From assembly GCA_963589235.1 (NCBI GenBank), contig CAVAJX010000091.1, forward strand, positions 1 to 5,100: a DNA stretch of 5,100 nt. The letters run 5' to 3'. The position numbers and the translations under genes are program-made. Positions 1 to 5,100 of this stretch are shown one piece after another. Under the pieces are notes generated by a model, which saw only the letters and a list, made by a program, of their open reading frames with translations, did not search any database and had not been told where the DNA came from. Source of the DNA: CAG-877 sp963589235 (lineage in GTDB: Bacteria; Bacillota_I; Bacilli_A; RF39; UBA660). Numbering within the stretch: the first letter of the stretch is position 1; each line of letters starts with the position of its first letter.

Positions 1-40
1 GCAAATTATATTAAATCTGCCATAAATTATCTATTGACTT

Positions 41-640
41 TTACCAGATGTTCTTATCTTTAGTAGTACCTTTAACATCTACTTTAAATGATAACGATAA
101 ATTATCAGTACTTTCTTGATATTTATCACTTACCCAAATTCTCAAAGTGAACTTTTTATTTGTCTTAGGTTTTAAAACATCTTTATATAGAACCTTATTT
201 CCATCCAATTTAGAATCTTCAAGTTCCATCAAACTTAATACATTATTTGAATAATTAGAAACAGGTTTATTATCTTTATCAGTTAAATAAAATTTAATAT
301 ATTCTCCATCAATTTCATTAACAATAGGTTCAAGTAAAATTTCATAGTTAATACTTTTATCAAAGTCATTTGAAACACTAAACTCATAATACAAATCTTT
401 ATCTGTAATCTTCATACCTTCAGTATCACTCATCGGTTTAGCATTAATAATATTAATTGTATTATTATTACTCTCCGTAAAATTAAAAGACAAATAGCCC
501 ATTGTCAAAGTATTAATCTTCTCATCTGAACTTTTAACTTCAACAGCGTAACTTGTACCAAATATTAAAACTATTAATATTAAGATACCAAGTACTGATG
601 TAATAATTTCTCTAATATAACTTTGTTTTACTTTCTCCAT
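41..640 (-). CDS. TasA/camelysin-like secreted surface protein
   Basis: Predicted 199-residue exported protein. A basic N-terminus (K3, K5, R10) is followed by a hydrophobic segment at about residues 12-31. A possible signal-peptidase site follows Ser-Tyr-Ala (30-32), matching the 'SYA/TYA' junction of TasA/CalY-type proteins. The mature part has the usual run for these proteins: a 'NTLTMGYLSF' strand (43-52), then an Asn-Ala-x-Pro-Met-Ser-Asp-x-Glu-Gly segment near residues 66-75, then beta-rich sequence containing 'YEFSVSN'. Relatives form secreted matrix fibres or surface proteins, often processed by the SipW signal peptidase; no sipW is visible here, though one could lie past position 1. 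The ATG at 638-640 follows a GAAGGGTG ribosome site with about 5 nt spacing. The gene has its own promoter and is separated from the HD gene by a likely terminator, so it is probably not part of the lepA operon. The family call rests on motif memory, not a search; filament formation is inference. Confidence 0.75.
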   Translation of the reverse strand: MEKVKQSYIREIITSVLGILILIVLIFGTSYAVEVKSSDEKINTLTMGYLSFNFTESNNNTINIINAKPMSDTEGMKITDKDLYYEFSVSNDFDKSINYEILLEPIVNEIDGEYIKFYLTDKDNKPVSNYSNNVLSLMELEDSKLDGNKVLYKDVLKPKTNKKFTLRIWVSDKYQESTDNLSLSFKVDVKGTTKDKNIW

Positions 641-659
641 AACTTCACCCTTCTTTTTT

Positions 660-688
660 AGTATATCAAAATTTCTTCACAGTATCAA
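660..688 (-). promoter_or_regulatory. Promoter of the TasA-like gene, extended -10
   Basis: On the minus strand, TTGATA (683-688) is separated by exactly 17 nt from TATACT (660-665), and a TG two bases upstream of TATACT makes an extended -10. Each hexamer is 5/6 to the sigma-A consensus. Transcription would start near 653-654, giving a leader of only about 13 nt that contains the ribosome site. This indicates transcription independent of the upstream operon. Confidence 0.8.
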
Positions 689-690
689 GT

Positions 691-734
691 TGAACAAAAG
701 AAAATGATGACAATTAAACACTAATATCATCATT
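691..734 (-). terminator. Probable intrinsic terminator of the lepA operon
   Basis: On the minus strand, AATGATGA (727-734) pairs perfectly with TCATCATT (703-710) across a 16-nt loop. G-T and A-T pairs can extend the base of the stem. The 3' arm runs straight into TTCTTTTGTT. The 5' arm lies in the last codons of the HD-domain gene and its TAA stop is in the loop. The stem is AT-rich and the loop long, so it may be leaky. Its position between a gene end and a new promoter supports the call. Confidence 0.55.
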
Positions 735-1295
735 CTTATCAAAAGGCACTAATAAACATTTACGACTTGCTAAATAATCGCACATATGTACAAAGTTTTG
801 ATACTTTGTCTTTGACTTTTCTAATACTTCTACTCCATTATAATCTGTAGTCCAAGAGCCCATATGTGTCTTAACTGCATCACATAAAAACTCGATTTCC
901 TCTACTTCAAGTCCAAGTTCTTCTTCATTATCCATTATATAATCAGCTATTAAAATAGGATGATCAAATCTTGTATATTTTTCATGATTAAGACCAGATT
1001 TTAAACCATCATGTAAAATTAAAGCCATTATCATCAAATCTTTCTCATCTTGTGTATACTTATCTCCTATACAAGGATCATTTAATAATTCATAGGCAAT
1101 TCTAACCGCAGCCTTAGTATGACGTAAAAGTCCACCTTCTCCTAATGCATACTCTGGATGATATTTACCAGTTGAAGATGCTGGTACTTCAAAAAAGTAA
1201 TCCGGCAACAACTCTATCATTTTTTGACAAGCATTGTTTATTTTCTCACTCTTAATATATTCAAGTTCTTTAGAAAACTTTAAACTTTTATTCAT
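714..1295 (-). CDS. HD-domain phosphohydrolase
   Basis: A 193-residue cytoplasmic protein made up of little more than one HD domain. The metal-binding series is complete: His59 (in GGLLRHT), His95-Asp96 (in LILHDGLKSG, an HDxxK form with Lys99), His112 (FDHP), His144 (KTHMGSW) and Asp173 (MCDYLASRK). It should therefore be an active metal-dependent phosphohydrolase or nuclease; the substrate cannot be read from sequence. The GGLLRHT block recalls the HD half of the exoribonuclease YhaM, but the N-terminal OB-type RNA-binding domain of YhaM is absent. The ATG at 1293-1295 overlaps the hemW stop as ATGA. An AGAGGTG ribosome site 7 nt upstream lies inside the 3' end of hemW. It is the last gene of the operon, with a likely terminator over its stop codon. 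Fold and metal site are well supported; the biological role is unknown. Confidence 0.85.
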   Translation of the reverse strand: MNKSLKFSKELEYIKSEKINNACQKMIELLPDYFFEVPASSTGKYHPEYALGEGGLLRHTKAAVRIAYELLNDPCIGDKYTQDEKDLMIMALILHDGLKSGLNHEKYTRFDHPILIADYIMDNEEELGLEVEEIEFLCDAVKTHMGSWTTDYNGVEVLEKSKTKYQNFVHMCDYLASRKCLLVPFDKNDDISV

Positions 1296-2392
1296 ACTAC
1301 TTCACCTCTAATAAATTCTACAATTATTTCATTACTTATATAAAACTTCGATTCTGGAATATAAACATTCCCTTTATCATCTACAATAAATCCATCATTA
1401 ATAAGTCTAGAATAATTATAACATTCATCTATATTTTTGCCAAACTCATTATAAAATTTTTTCTTATTTATTCCATTACTCATCCTAAGTCCTAACATTA
1501 TTTCATATTCCATATTGTCTTCTCTACTAACGTTCTCTATTAAAGAAATACAATCTCCCATAAAATACTTATTAAAAGACCTCGTATTAATAATCCTCTC
1601 ATCTAAAACATAAGAACTAGCTCCTAAGCCAAACCCGTAGTAATGTAAATTCTTCCAATATACAGTATTATGTTTAGATTCATAACCCTTCTTACAAAAA
1701 TTACTAATTTCATAATGATAAAAGTCATTATCTTTTAAATACTTACAAATAAACTTATACATTTCTAAATCCAAGTCTTCTGAAATATTCTTAGTATTTA
1801 AAACACTAAGTAAAGTATTCTTCTCAATTATTAATGAATAAGTAGAAATATGTTTAATATCTAAATCAATAATAAAATCTAAATCTTCTTTTAATTCTTC
1901 AATAGTCTCATCTTTAAGAGCATATATTAAATCTATATTAATATTATTAATACCTATATTCTTAGAGTATTTAACTATATCTCTAACATGATTTTTATTA
2001 AAATCTCTGTTTAAAAACTCTAAATGCTTTTTATTAGTAGACTCCAATCCAAAACTAAGTCTATTAATTCCATTTTTCTTAAATAGATCTAACTTTTCAA
2101 ATATAGTACTTTCAAAATTAGCTTCTATTGTAAACTCTTCTAATAACTCTTTATCAAAAATATCTGTTATTTCAAATAATCTTGTAAGTTGCATAATATT
2201 TAATGAAGAAGGAGTACCACCACCAATATATAATGTTTTTATTTTTTCTCCTAAATATCTTTTCCTAATTTCTTTTTCCAAAGAATCTAAATATTTATCA
2301 ACTAACTTTTCATTATAAAGTACTTTACAAAAGTCACAGTAAGAACAAATTTTCTCACAAAATGGAATATGTATATATACTGCTTCAGTCAT
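1292..2392 (-). CDS. hemW: HemW-type radical SAM protein (heme chaperone, coproporphyrinogen oxidase-like)
   Basis: A 366-residue radical SAM protein, near the usual HemW length of about 380. The N-terminal YIHIPFC block carries Cys12, Cys16 and Cys19 (CX3CX2C), the expected ligands of the 4Fe-4S cluster that cleaves S-adenosylmethionine. GGGTPSS follows at 57-63. The C-terminal part has YEISNF (227-232), the HemW-type HNxxYW motif (241-246) and GFGLGASSY (253-261). HNxxYW favours HemW, a heme-binding protein thought to deliver heme to respiratory enzymes, over the oxygen-independent oxidase HemN. Variations are Cys22 directly after CDF, and GLES (115-118) where GVQS is usual. The ATG overlaps the upstream stop as TAATG and the nearest ribosome site (AAGGG) is about 15 nt away, so initiation probably depends on coupling. 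Proximity to lepA is common in Bacillota. Family is firm; function is from family knowledge. Confidence 0.9.
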   Translation of the reverse strand: MTEAVYIHIPFCEKICSYCDFCKVLYNEKLVDKYLDSLEKEIRKRYLGEKIKTLYIGGGTPSSLNIMQLTRLFEITDIFDKELLEEFTIEANFESTIFEKLDLFKKNGINRLSFGLESTNKKHLEFLNRDFNKNHVRDIVKYSKNIGINNINIDLIYALKDETIEELKEDLDFIIDLDIKHISTYSLIIEKNTLLSVLNTKNISEDLDLEMYKFICKYLKDNDFYHYEISNFCKKGYESKHNTVYWKNLHYYGFGLGASSYVLDERIINTRSFNKYFMGDCISLIENVSREDNMEYEIMLGLRMSNGINKKKFYNEFGKNIDECYNYSRLINDGFIVDDKGNVYIPESKFYISNEIIVEFIRGEVV

Positions 2393-2901
2393 TACTTATG
2401 ACTACTTCCCTTCACATCATCATCTTTTTTCATAACTGACTTTTTCATAATTCCAGCAACAGATCCTAATGATATACCTTGACTAGTTGCGATAGCTCTA
2501 TAAGCTGTCTCTCCATTAACAACAAGTCCAACAACAGTACTCTTTGTATCATCAGAAATAATTCCATTAGTCTGTCTATAAAGTTCACTTACTCTTTCTA
2601 TATCAGTTTTAAATTCTTCAAAAGATATTCCTTGAGTCCATCTATTTAATTGCTTATTATCTTTAGTTTGCCCATTAATTTTTTCTTGTAATCGTGAAAG
2701 TTCTTCTTCATTAATATCCGGTAACAATAATAAAATATCATTACCTCTTTCTCTAACTGTTTTTAAACATCTTTTAATAGTCGCTTTAGGTATTTCTGTT
2801 GCAGCTCCTAAATCAGTAGAAGAACATCCTGCTTTTACAAATAATTTTCCAACTTCATATGCAAACTGCATTTTTAATCTTAATTTCTCTTCGCCAAGCA
2901 T
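2392..2901 (-). CDS. SpoIIID-like protein with two helix-turn-helix units
   Basis: A 169-residue soluble protein, not identified with certainty. Residues 14-47 fit a DNA-binding helix-turn-helix: VGKLFVKAG, then helix-like LGAATE, then IPKATIKRCL as recognition helix. This parallels the SpoIIID pattern IGKYIV...IAKEFGVSKSTVHKDL. As in SpoIIID, a proline-bounded LPDINEEEL helix follows (60-68). Residues 123-153 look like a second, diverged unit (VVNGETAYRAIATSQGIS, then SVAGIMKK). The linker (about 75-112) is polar, and the C-terminal tail (153-169) is Lys/Asp/Ser-rich and probably disordered. The GAGGTG ribosome site is formed by the last two sense codons of lepA, with 6 nt to the ATG, so translation is tied to lepA. 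The gene sits between lepA and hemW where no such gene is standard. DNA binding and any regulatory target are inferred. Confidence 0.6.
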   Translation of the reverse strand: MLGEEKLRLKMQFAYEVGKLFVKAGCSSTDLGAATEIPKATIKRCLKTVRERGNDILLLLPDINEEELSRLQEKINGQTKDNKQLNRWTQGISFEEFKTDIERVSELYRQTNGIISDDTKSTVVGLVVNGETAYRAIATSQGISLGSVAGIMKKSVMKKDDDVKGSSHK

Positions 2902-2904
2902 CTT

Positions 2905-4701
2905 TTACACCTCATCCATACTTAAAACACTCATAAATGCTTCCTGTGGCAATTCTACACTACCTATTTGTTTCATTCTCTTTTTACCTTCTTTTTGCTT
3001 CTCTAGAAGTTTTTTCTTACGAGTAACATCTCCACCATAACATTTAGCCAAAACATCTTTTCTAAGTGCTTTAACGGTACTTCTCGCAATAACATGATTA
3101 CCTATCGCAGCCTGAATTGGAATTTCAAATAACTGTCTAGGTATAGATTCTTTTAACTTTTCAACCACACTTCTACCACGTTGATAAGCAAAGTCTTTAT
3201 GAACTATAACACTTAAAGCATCAACTACTTCACCATTTAATAAAATATCCATTTTAACTAAATCACTTTTCTTATAACCAATGACCTCATAATCAAATGA
3301 AGCATATCCTTTAGTATAAGATTTTAATTTGTCAAAGAAATCATAAACAATTTCAGATAAGGGTAACTCATAATGTATATTAACACGACTAGTATCAATA
3401 TATTCCATATTTATATAAATACCTCGTTTATCCTGACATAACTTCATAATAGAACCTATGTACTCTTTAGGAGTAAATATACTAGTTTTAATAAAAGGTT
3501 CCAATACTTCTTTCATTTTACCTTTATCAGGTAACTTATTAGGAGCATCAACTAATATCTTTTCATCATTATTTAAAATAGCCTCATAAACAACTGAAGG
3601 AGCTGTTGTTATTAAATCTATATTAAACTCTCTAGTAACACGCTCTTTAACTATCTCTAAGTGTAAAAGTCCTAAAAAACCACATCTAAAACCAAATCCT
3701 AAAGCTGAAGAAGTCTCCGGTTCAAAAACAAGTGATGCATCATTTAATTTTAATTTTTCTAAAGCTTCTCTTAAATCTTCAAATTTAGAAGTATCAATAG
3801 GATAAACTCCACAGAAAACCATTGATTTCATAGGTTTATATCCAGGTAATTTACTATCTGCTGGATTCTTTTCTAAAGTAATAGTATCTCCTACTCTAAC
3901 ATCGCCAATATTCTTTATACTAGCACAAATAAATCCAACTTCTCCAGATACTAATTCATTCTTCTTTACTTCCTTAGGTGTATTAATATGAATAGAAGTT
4001 ACTTCATAACTAGCACCAGTTTCCATCATTCTAATGGTATCTCCTACTTTTAATGTACCATTAACTATTCTAACTGAAACAACAACGCCCTTATAAGCAT
4101 CAAAAATACTATCAAAAATAAGTCCTTGTAATTTATTATCATTACTTCCTTTAGGAGCAGGAACTTTTTCAATTACTTTTTCTACTAGTTCTTTAATACC
4201 AGTACCATTTTTAGCACTAGTTAAAACTATTTCATCTTTTTCAAAACCAATCATTTCTAACTCTTCAATAACCTTATCAACGTCAGCTGAAGGTAAATCT
4301 ATCTTATTAATAACCGGTATAATAGTTAAATTATTTTCAAGAGCTAAATACAAATTAGCAAGAGTTTGCGCTTCTATCCCTTGAGCAGCATCAACTACCA
4401 GTATTGCCCCTTCACAAGCAGCCAAACTACGTGAAACTTCATATGAAAAATCAACATGGCCAGGTGTATCTATTAAATGTAAATAATATTCTTCATCATT
4501 ATATTTATAAGTAAGTTGAACAGCATTTAACTTAATTGTAATTCCTCTTTCTCTTTCAATATCCATAGAGTCAAGCATCTGTTCTTTCAACTCACGTTTT
4601 TGTATTGCTCCAGTAATTTCAAGTATTCTATCTGCCAAAGTACTTTTACCATGATCAATATGTGCAATAATACAAAAATTCCTAATATTTTCTTGTTTCA
4701 T
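2905..4701 (-). CDS. lepA: Elongation factor 4 (LepA) translational GTPase
   Basis: A complete 598-residue LepA/EF4, the ribosome-associated GTPase that acts on stalled or immature ribosomes. Counting from the second Met (add 2 for the upstream Met), the G1 loop AHIDHGKS is at 13-20, switch I RERGITIK at about 50-57, G3 DTPGH at 78-82 with its catalytic His, G4 NKID at 132-135 and G5 SAK at 162-164. A beta-barrel domain and EF-G-like domains III and V follow. The LepA-specific C-terminal domain carries KALRKDVLAKCYGGD and the basic RKKKLLEKQKEGKKR stretch and ends QEAFMSVLSMDEV, so nothing is missing. I chose the ATG at 4699-4701 because the GAGGAAG ribosome site abuts the in-frame ATG at 4705-4707 but lies about 8 nt from this one. 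First gene of a four-gene operon. Confidence 0.97.
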   Translation of the reverse strand: MKQENIRNFCIIAHIDHGKSTLADRILEITGAIQKRELKEQMLDSMDIERERGITIKLNAVQLTYKYNDEEYYLHLIDTPGHVDFSYEVSRSLAACEGAILVVDAAQGIEAQTLANLYLALENNLTIIPVINKIDLPSADVDKVIEELEMIGFEKDEIVLTSAKNGTGIKELVEKVIEKVPAPKGSNDNKLQGLIFDSIFDAYKGVVVSVRIVNGTLKVGDTIRMMETGASYEVTSIHINTPKEVKKNELVSGEVGFICASIKNIGDVRVGDTITLEKNPADSKLPGYKPMKSMVFCGVYPIDTSKFEDLREALEKLKLNDASLVFEPETSSALGFGFRCGFLGLLHLEIVKERVTREFNIDLITTAPSVVYEAILNNDEKILVDAPNKLPDKGKMKEVLEPFIKTSIFTPKEYIGSIMKLCQDKRGIYINMEYIDTSRVNIHYELPLSEIVYDFFDKLKSYTKGYASFDYEVIGYKKSDLVKMDILLNGEVVDALSVIVHKDFAYQRGRSVVEKLKESIPRQLFEIPIQAAIGNHVIARSTVKALRKDVLAKCYGGDVTRKKKLLEKQKEGKKRMKQIGSVELPQEAFMSVLSMDEV

Positions 4702-4722
4702 ATACATCTTCCTCGCTAAATT

Positions 4723-4731
4723 ATTATATCA
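4723..4731 (-). promoter_or_regulatory. lepA: lepA operon promoter, extended -10
   Basis: On the minus strand, TGATATAAT is a perfect extended -10 (TGnTATAAT). The -35 region 17 nt upstream is poor (TTACTA, 3/6), as is common for extended -10 promoters. Transcription would start near 4716, leaving a leader of about 15 nt before the ATG at 4701, just enough for the GAGGAAG ribosome site. It lies downstream of the minus-strand terminator at 4805-4831, so lepA is insulated from transcription coming from the right. Confidence 0.7.
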
Positions 4732-4804
4732 TGTCTACCATTAATTAGTAAATTACAAGTTTAATAATAAATTGACTATCCAAAATAAAATAATGATTAA
4801 GCCG

Positions 4805-4831
4805 AAAAGAAAAAAGTACTCAAAAGTACTT
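4805..4831 (-). terminator. Intrinsic terminator, minus-strand direction
   Basis: Read on the minus strand, AAGTACT (4825-4831), loop TTTG, AGTACTT (4814-4820) form a perfect 7-bp hairpin. It is followed directly by TTTTCTTTTC, the usual T-tract. On the plus strand the hairpin is followed by ATTCAATTT with no T-run, so it is directional. It would stop a minus-strand transcript arriving from the right. No minus-strand gene is seen between here and position 5100, so it may end an antisense RNA to the small ORF at 4966 or the read-through of a gene beyond the window. Confidence 0.65.
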
Positions 4832-4874
4832 ATTCAATTTAAAAATTTGATCTAAAATCGCTCTTTTCAAACGC

Positions 4875-4903
4875 TTGTCAAGTATATTATTTCTTGCTAT
4901 ATT
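4875..4903 (+). promoter_or_regulatory. Promoter of the small hydrophobic-peptide gene
   Basis: TTGTCA (4875-4880, 5/6 to TTGACA), a spacer of exactly 17 nt, and TATATT (4898-4903, 5/6 to TATAAT) preceded by TGC, giving an extended -10. The predicted start is G4910 or G4911, about 55 nt before the ORF. It is the only convincing plus-strand promoter in the window and points straight at the 27-codon ORF, which supports that ORF being expressed. Confidence 0.75.
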
Positions 4904-4911
4904 TAATTTGG

Positions 4912-4926
4912 AACATTTAATATGTT
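4912..4926 (+). other. Hairpin at the 5' end of the small-peptide mRNA
   Basis: AACAT (4912-4916) and ATGTT (4922-4926) form a perfect 5-bp stem with loop TTAAT, starting one or two nucleotides after the predicted transcription start. Several type I toxin mRNAs carry a hairpin at the extreme 5' end that stabilises the message. The stem is short, so its position matters more than its strength. Confidence 0.45.
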
Positions 4927-4951
4927 AGGTGATTTGCCTTACTTCTCATGG

Positions 4952-4960
4952 AAGGAGGTG
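4952..4960 (+). promoter_or_regulatory. Strong ribosome binding site, possibly partly sequestered
   Basis: AAGGAGGTG is complementary to nine bases at the 3' end of 16S rRNA, the best ribosome site in the window. The AGGAGG core is 4 nt from the ATG at 4963 and 7 nt from the ATG at 4966, so the second is preferred. CTTC (4942-4945) can pair with GAAG (4951-4954) across the loop TCATG, and CCTT (4937-4940) alternatively with AAGG (4952-4955), so the site's left edge may be masked in the mRNA. Confidence 0.75.
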
Positions 4961-4965
4961 ATATG

Positions 4966-5049
4966 ATGACGAAAAAGGATTTTCTAATCTCTTCTTTGCT
5001 TATCATAATATTACTTCTAGTGTTTTTACTATTCATAGTATTAATATAA
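4966..5049 (+). CDS. Small hydrophobic membrane peptide, type I toxin-like
   Basis: A 27-residue ORF (28 if the ATG at 4963 is used). The start MTKKD is polar and basic; residues 6-27 are an unbroken run of Leu, Ile, Val and Phe with two Ser, ending at TAA with no charged tail. This predicts one membrane-spanning helix with its N-terminus in the cytoplasm. No sequence family is recognised. In size and composition it resembles Ibs-type toxins (under 20 residues, MM start, Leu/Ile/Val-rich) and, less closely, Fst/Ldr peptides, which differ in having charged C-termini. Evidence that it is real: a near-consensus promoter, a structured leader, the strongest ribosome site in the window, and plus-strand orientation against every neighbour. 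It could instead be a harmless regulatory membrane micro-protein. Coding status is fairly likely; toxicity is inference. Confidence 0.6.
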   Translation: MTKKDFLISSLLIIILLLVFLLFIVLI

Positions 5050-5055
5050 TCGAGT

Positions 5056-5098
5056 AGAGAAAATTAAATAATATTTCTTATATTTAATTTGTCCCTCT
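5056..5098. repeat. AT-rich inverted repeat after the small-peptide ORF
   Basis: AAATTAAATA (5061-5070) is perfectly complementary to TATTTAATTT (5081-5090) across a 10-nt loop. AGAG (5056-5059) and CTCT (5095-5098) can close the base after an uneven internal loop. It starts 7 nt after the stop codon at 5049, so it may stabilise the mRNA 3' end or act as a weak terminator. No T-run follows on the plus strand within the window. The inner stem has no G or C. Confidence 0.45.
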
Positions 5099-5100
5099 CA

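Larger units (their letters stand above)
4889..5091 (+). repeat. Direct repeat pair flanking the small-peptide ORF
   Basis: ATTTCTT + ATATTTAATTTG occurs twice. At 4889-4910 the two blocks are separated by GCT; at 5073-5091 they are joined. All 19 shared bases are identical and the copies are 184 nt apart, bracketing the ORF. The left copy contains the -10 element of the promoter; the right copy keeps a TATATT but has no -35 at the right distance. Low complexity makes chance partly possible. Confidence 0.45.

Noticed and set aside
1..40. Terminator or other signal after the TasA-like gene.
   Set aside because: No hairpin with a T-run and no ORF can be supported in the 40 bases before the window edge.
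1292..1294. Possibility of a Mycoplasma-type code where TGA encodes Trp.
   Set aside because: hemW ends at TGA exactly at the start of the next gene, and Trp in these proteins is encoded by TGG (for example in the HemW HNxxYW motif and the last residue of the TasA-like protein).
4705..4707. Upstream ATG of lepA as the start codon.
   Set aside because: The ribosome site GAGGAAG directly abuts it, leaving almost no spacing; the ATG at 4699-4701 is placed normally and gives an N-terminus like that of other LepA proteins.
4772..4800. TTGACT on the plus strand as a promoter reading toward the small ORF.
   Set aside because: No acceptable -10 at 15-19 nt; the nearest hexamers (GATTAA, TGATTA) match poorly, and a better promoter exists at 4875-4903.
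4834..4850. Possible second hairpin, TCAATTT and AATTTGA.
   Set aside because: Only the outer TCAA/TTGA pairs cleanly; the inside has mismatches and is low-complexity A/T.
4852..4881. Perfect TTGACA on the minus strand at 4876-4881 as a second, divergent promoter.
   Set aside because: It is a by-product of the near-palindrome CTTGTCAAG that forms the plus-strand -35. At 16-20 nt spacing the best minus-strand -10 is only 3/6, and a transcript would reach the terminator after a few tens of bases.
4934..4966. Ten-codon leader ORF starting at TTG 4934, ending in a TGA that overlaps the ATGs of the small peptide.
   Set aside because: TTG start with the AGGTG only a few bases upstream, too close for good initiation, and too short for any codon-level evidence. 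Recorded only because the stop-start overlap is neat.
5056..5098. Inverted repeat as a rho-independent terminator of the small-peptide mRNA.
   Set aside because: The inner stem has no G or C and no T-run follows in the visible sequence, so it is listed as a repeat rather than a terminator.

Overview
The window is AT-rich DNA from a low-GC Gram-positive bacterium (Bacillota). The evidence is A/T-ending codon use, strong Shine-Dalgarno sites, extended -10 promoters and a lepA-hemW neighbourhood. Trp is read from TGG, and TGA ends the hemW frame, so this is the standard bacterial code and not the Mycoplasma code. A TasA/CalY-like secreted protein next to these genes would suit an uncultured Bacilli or Erysipelotrichia-type lineage; that placement is inference only.

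Four genes form one tightly packed minus-strand operon, transcribed right to left: lepA (elongation factor 4), a 169-residue SpoIIID-like helix-turn-helix protein with two apparent HTH units, a HemW-type radical SAM protein, and a 193-residue HD-domain phosphohydrolase. The junctions are a 3-nt gap, a TAATG overlap and an ATGA overlap, so translation is probably coupled. An extended -10 promoter just upstream of lepA starts the unit. A hairpin overlapping the HD gene's stop codon, followed by a T-rich run, probably ends it.

Downstream on the same strand is a separate gene with its own near-consensus promoter. It encodes a 199-residue secreted protein of TasA/camelysin type, probably a surface or matrix component.

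Right of lepA lies 255 bp without a large gene, followed by a 27-codon plus-strand ORF at 4966-5049. This region is organised: a plus-strand promoter (TTGTCA, 17 nt, TGC-TATATT), a hairpin at the predicted 5' end of the mRNA, a strong AAGGAGGTG ribosome site, and an almost purely hydrophobic peptide. An opposing minus-strand terminator sits at 4805-4831 and a partial copy of the promoter region lies at 5073-5091. The layout resembles a type I toxin-antitoxin locus, a membrane micro-peptide controlled by an antisense RNA. It is the most likely place in the window for something undescribed. The antisense RNA itself is not proven, and the window ends before the locus is complete.
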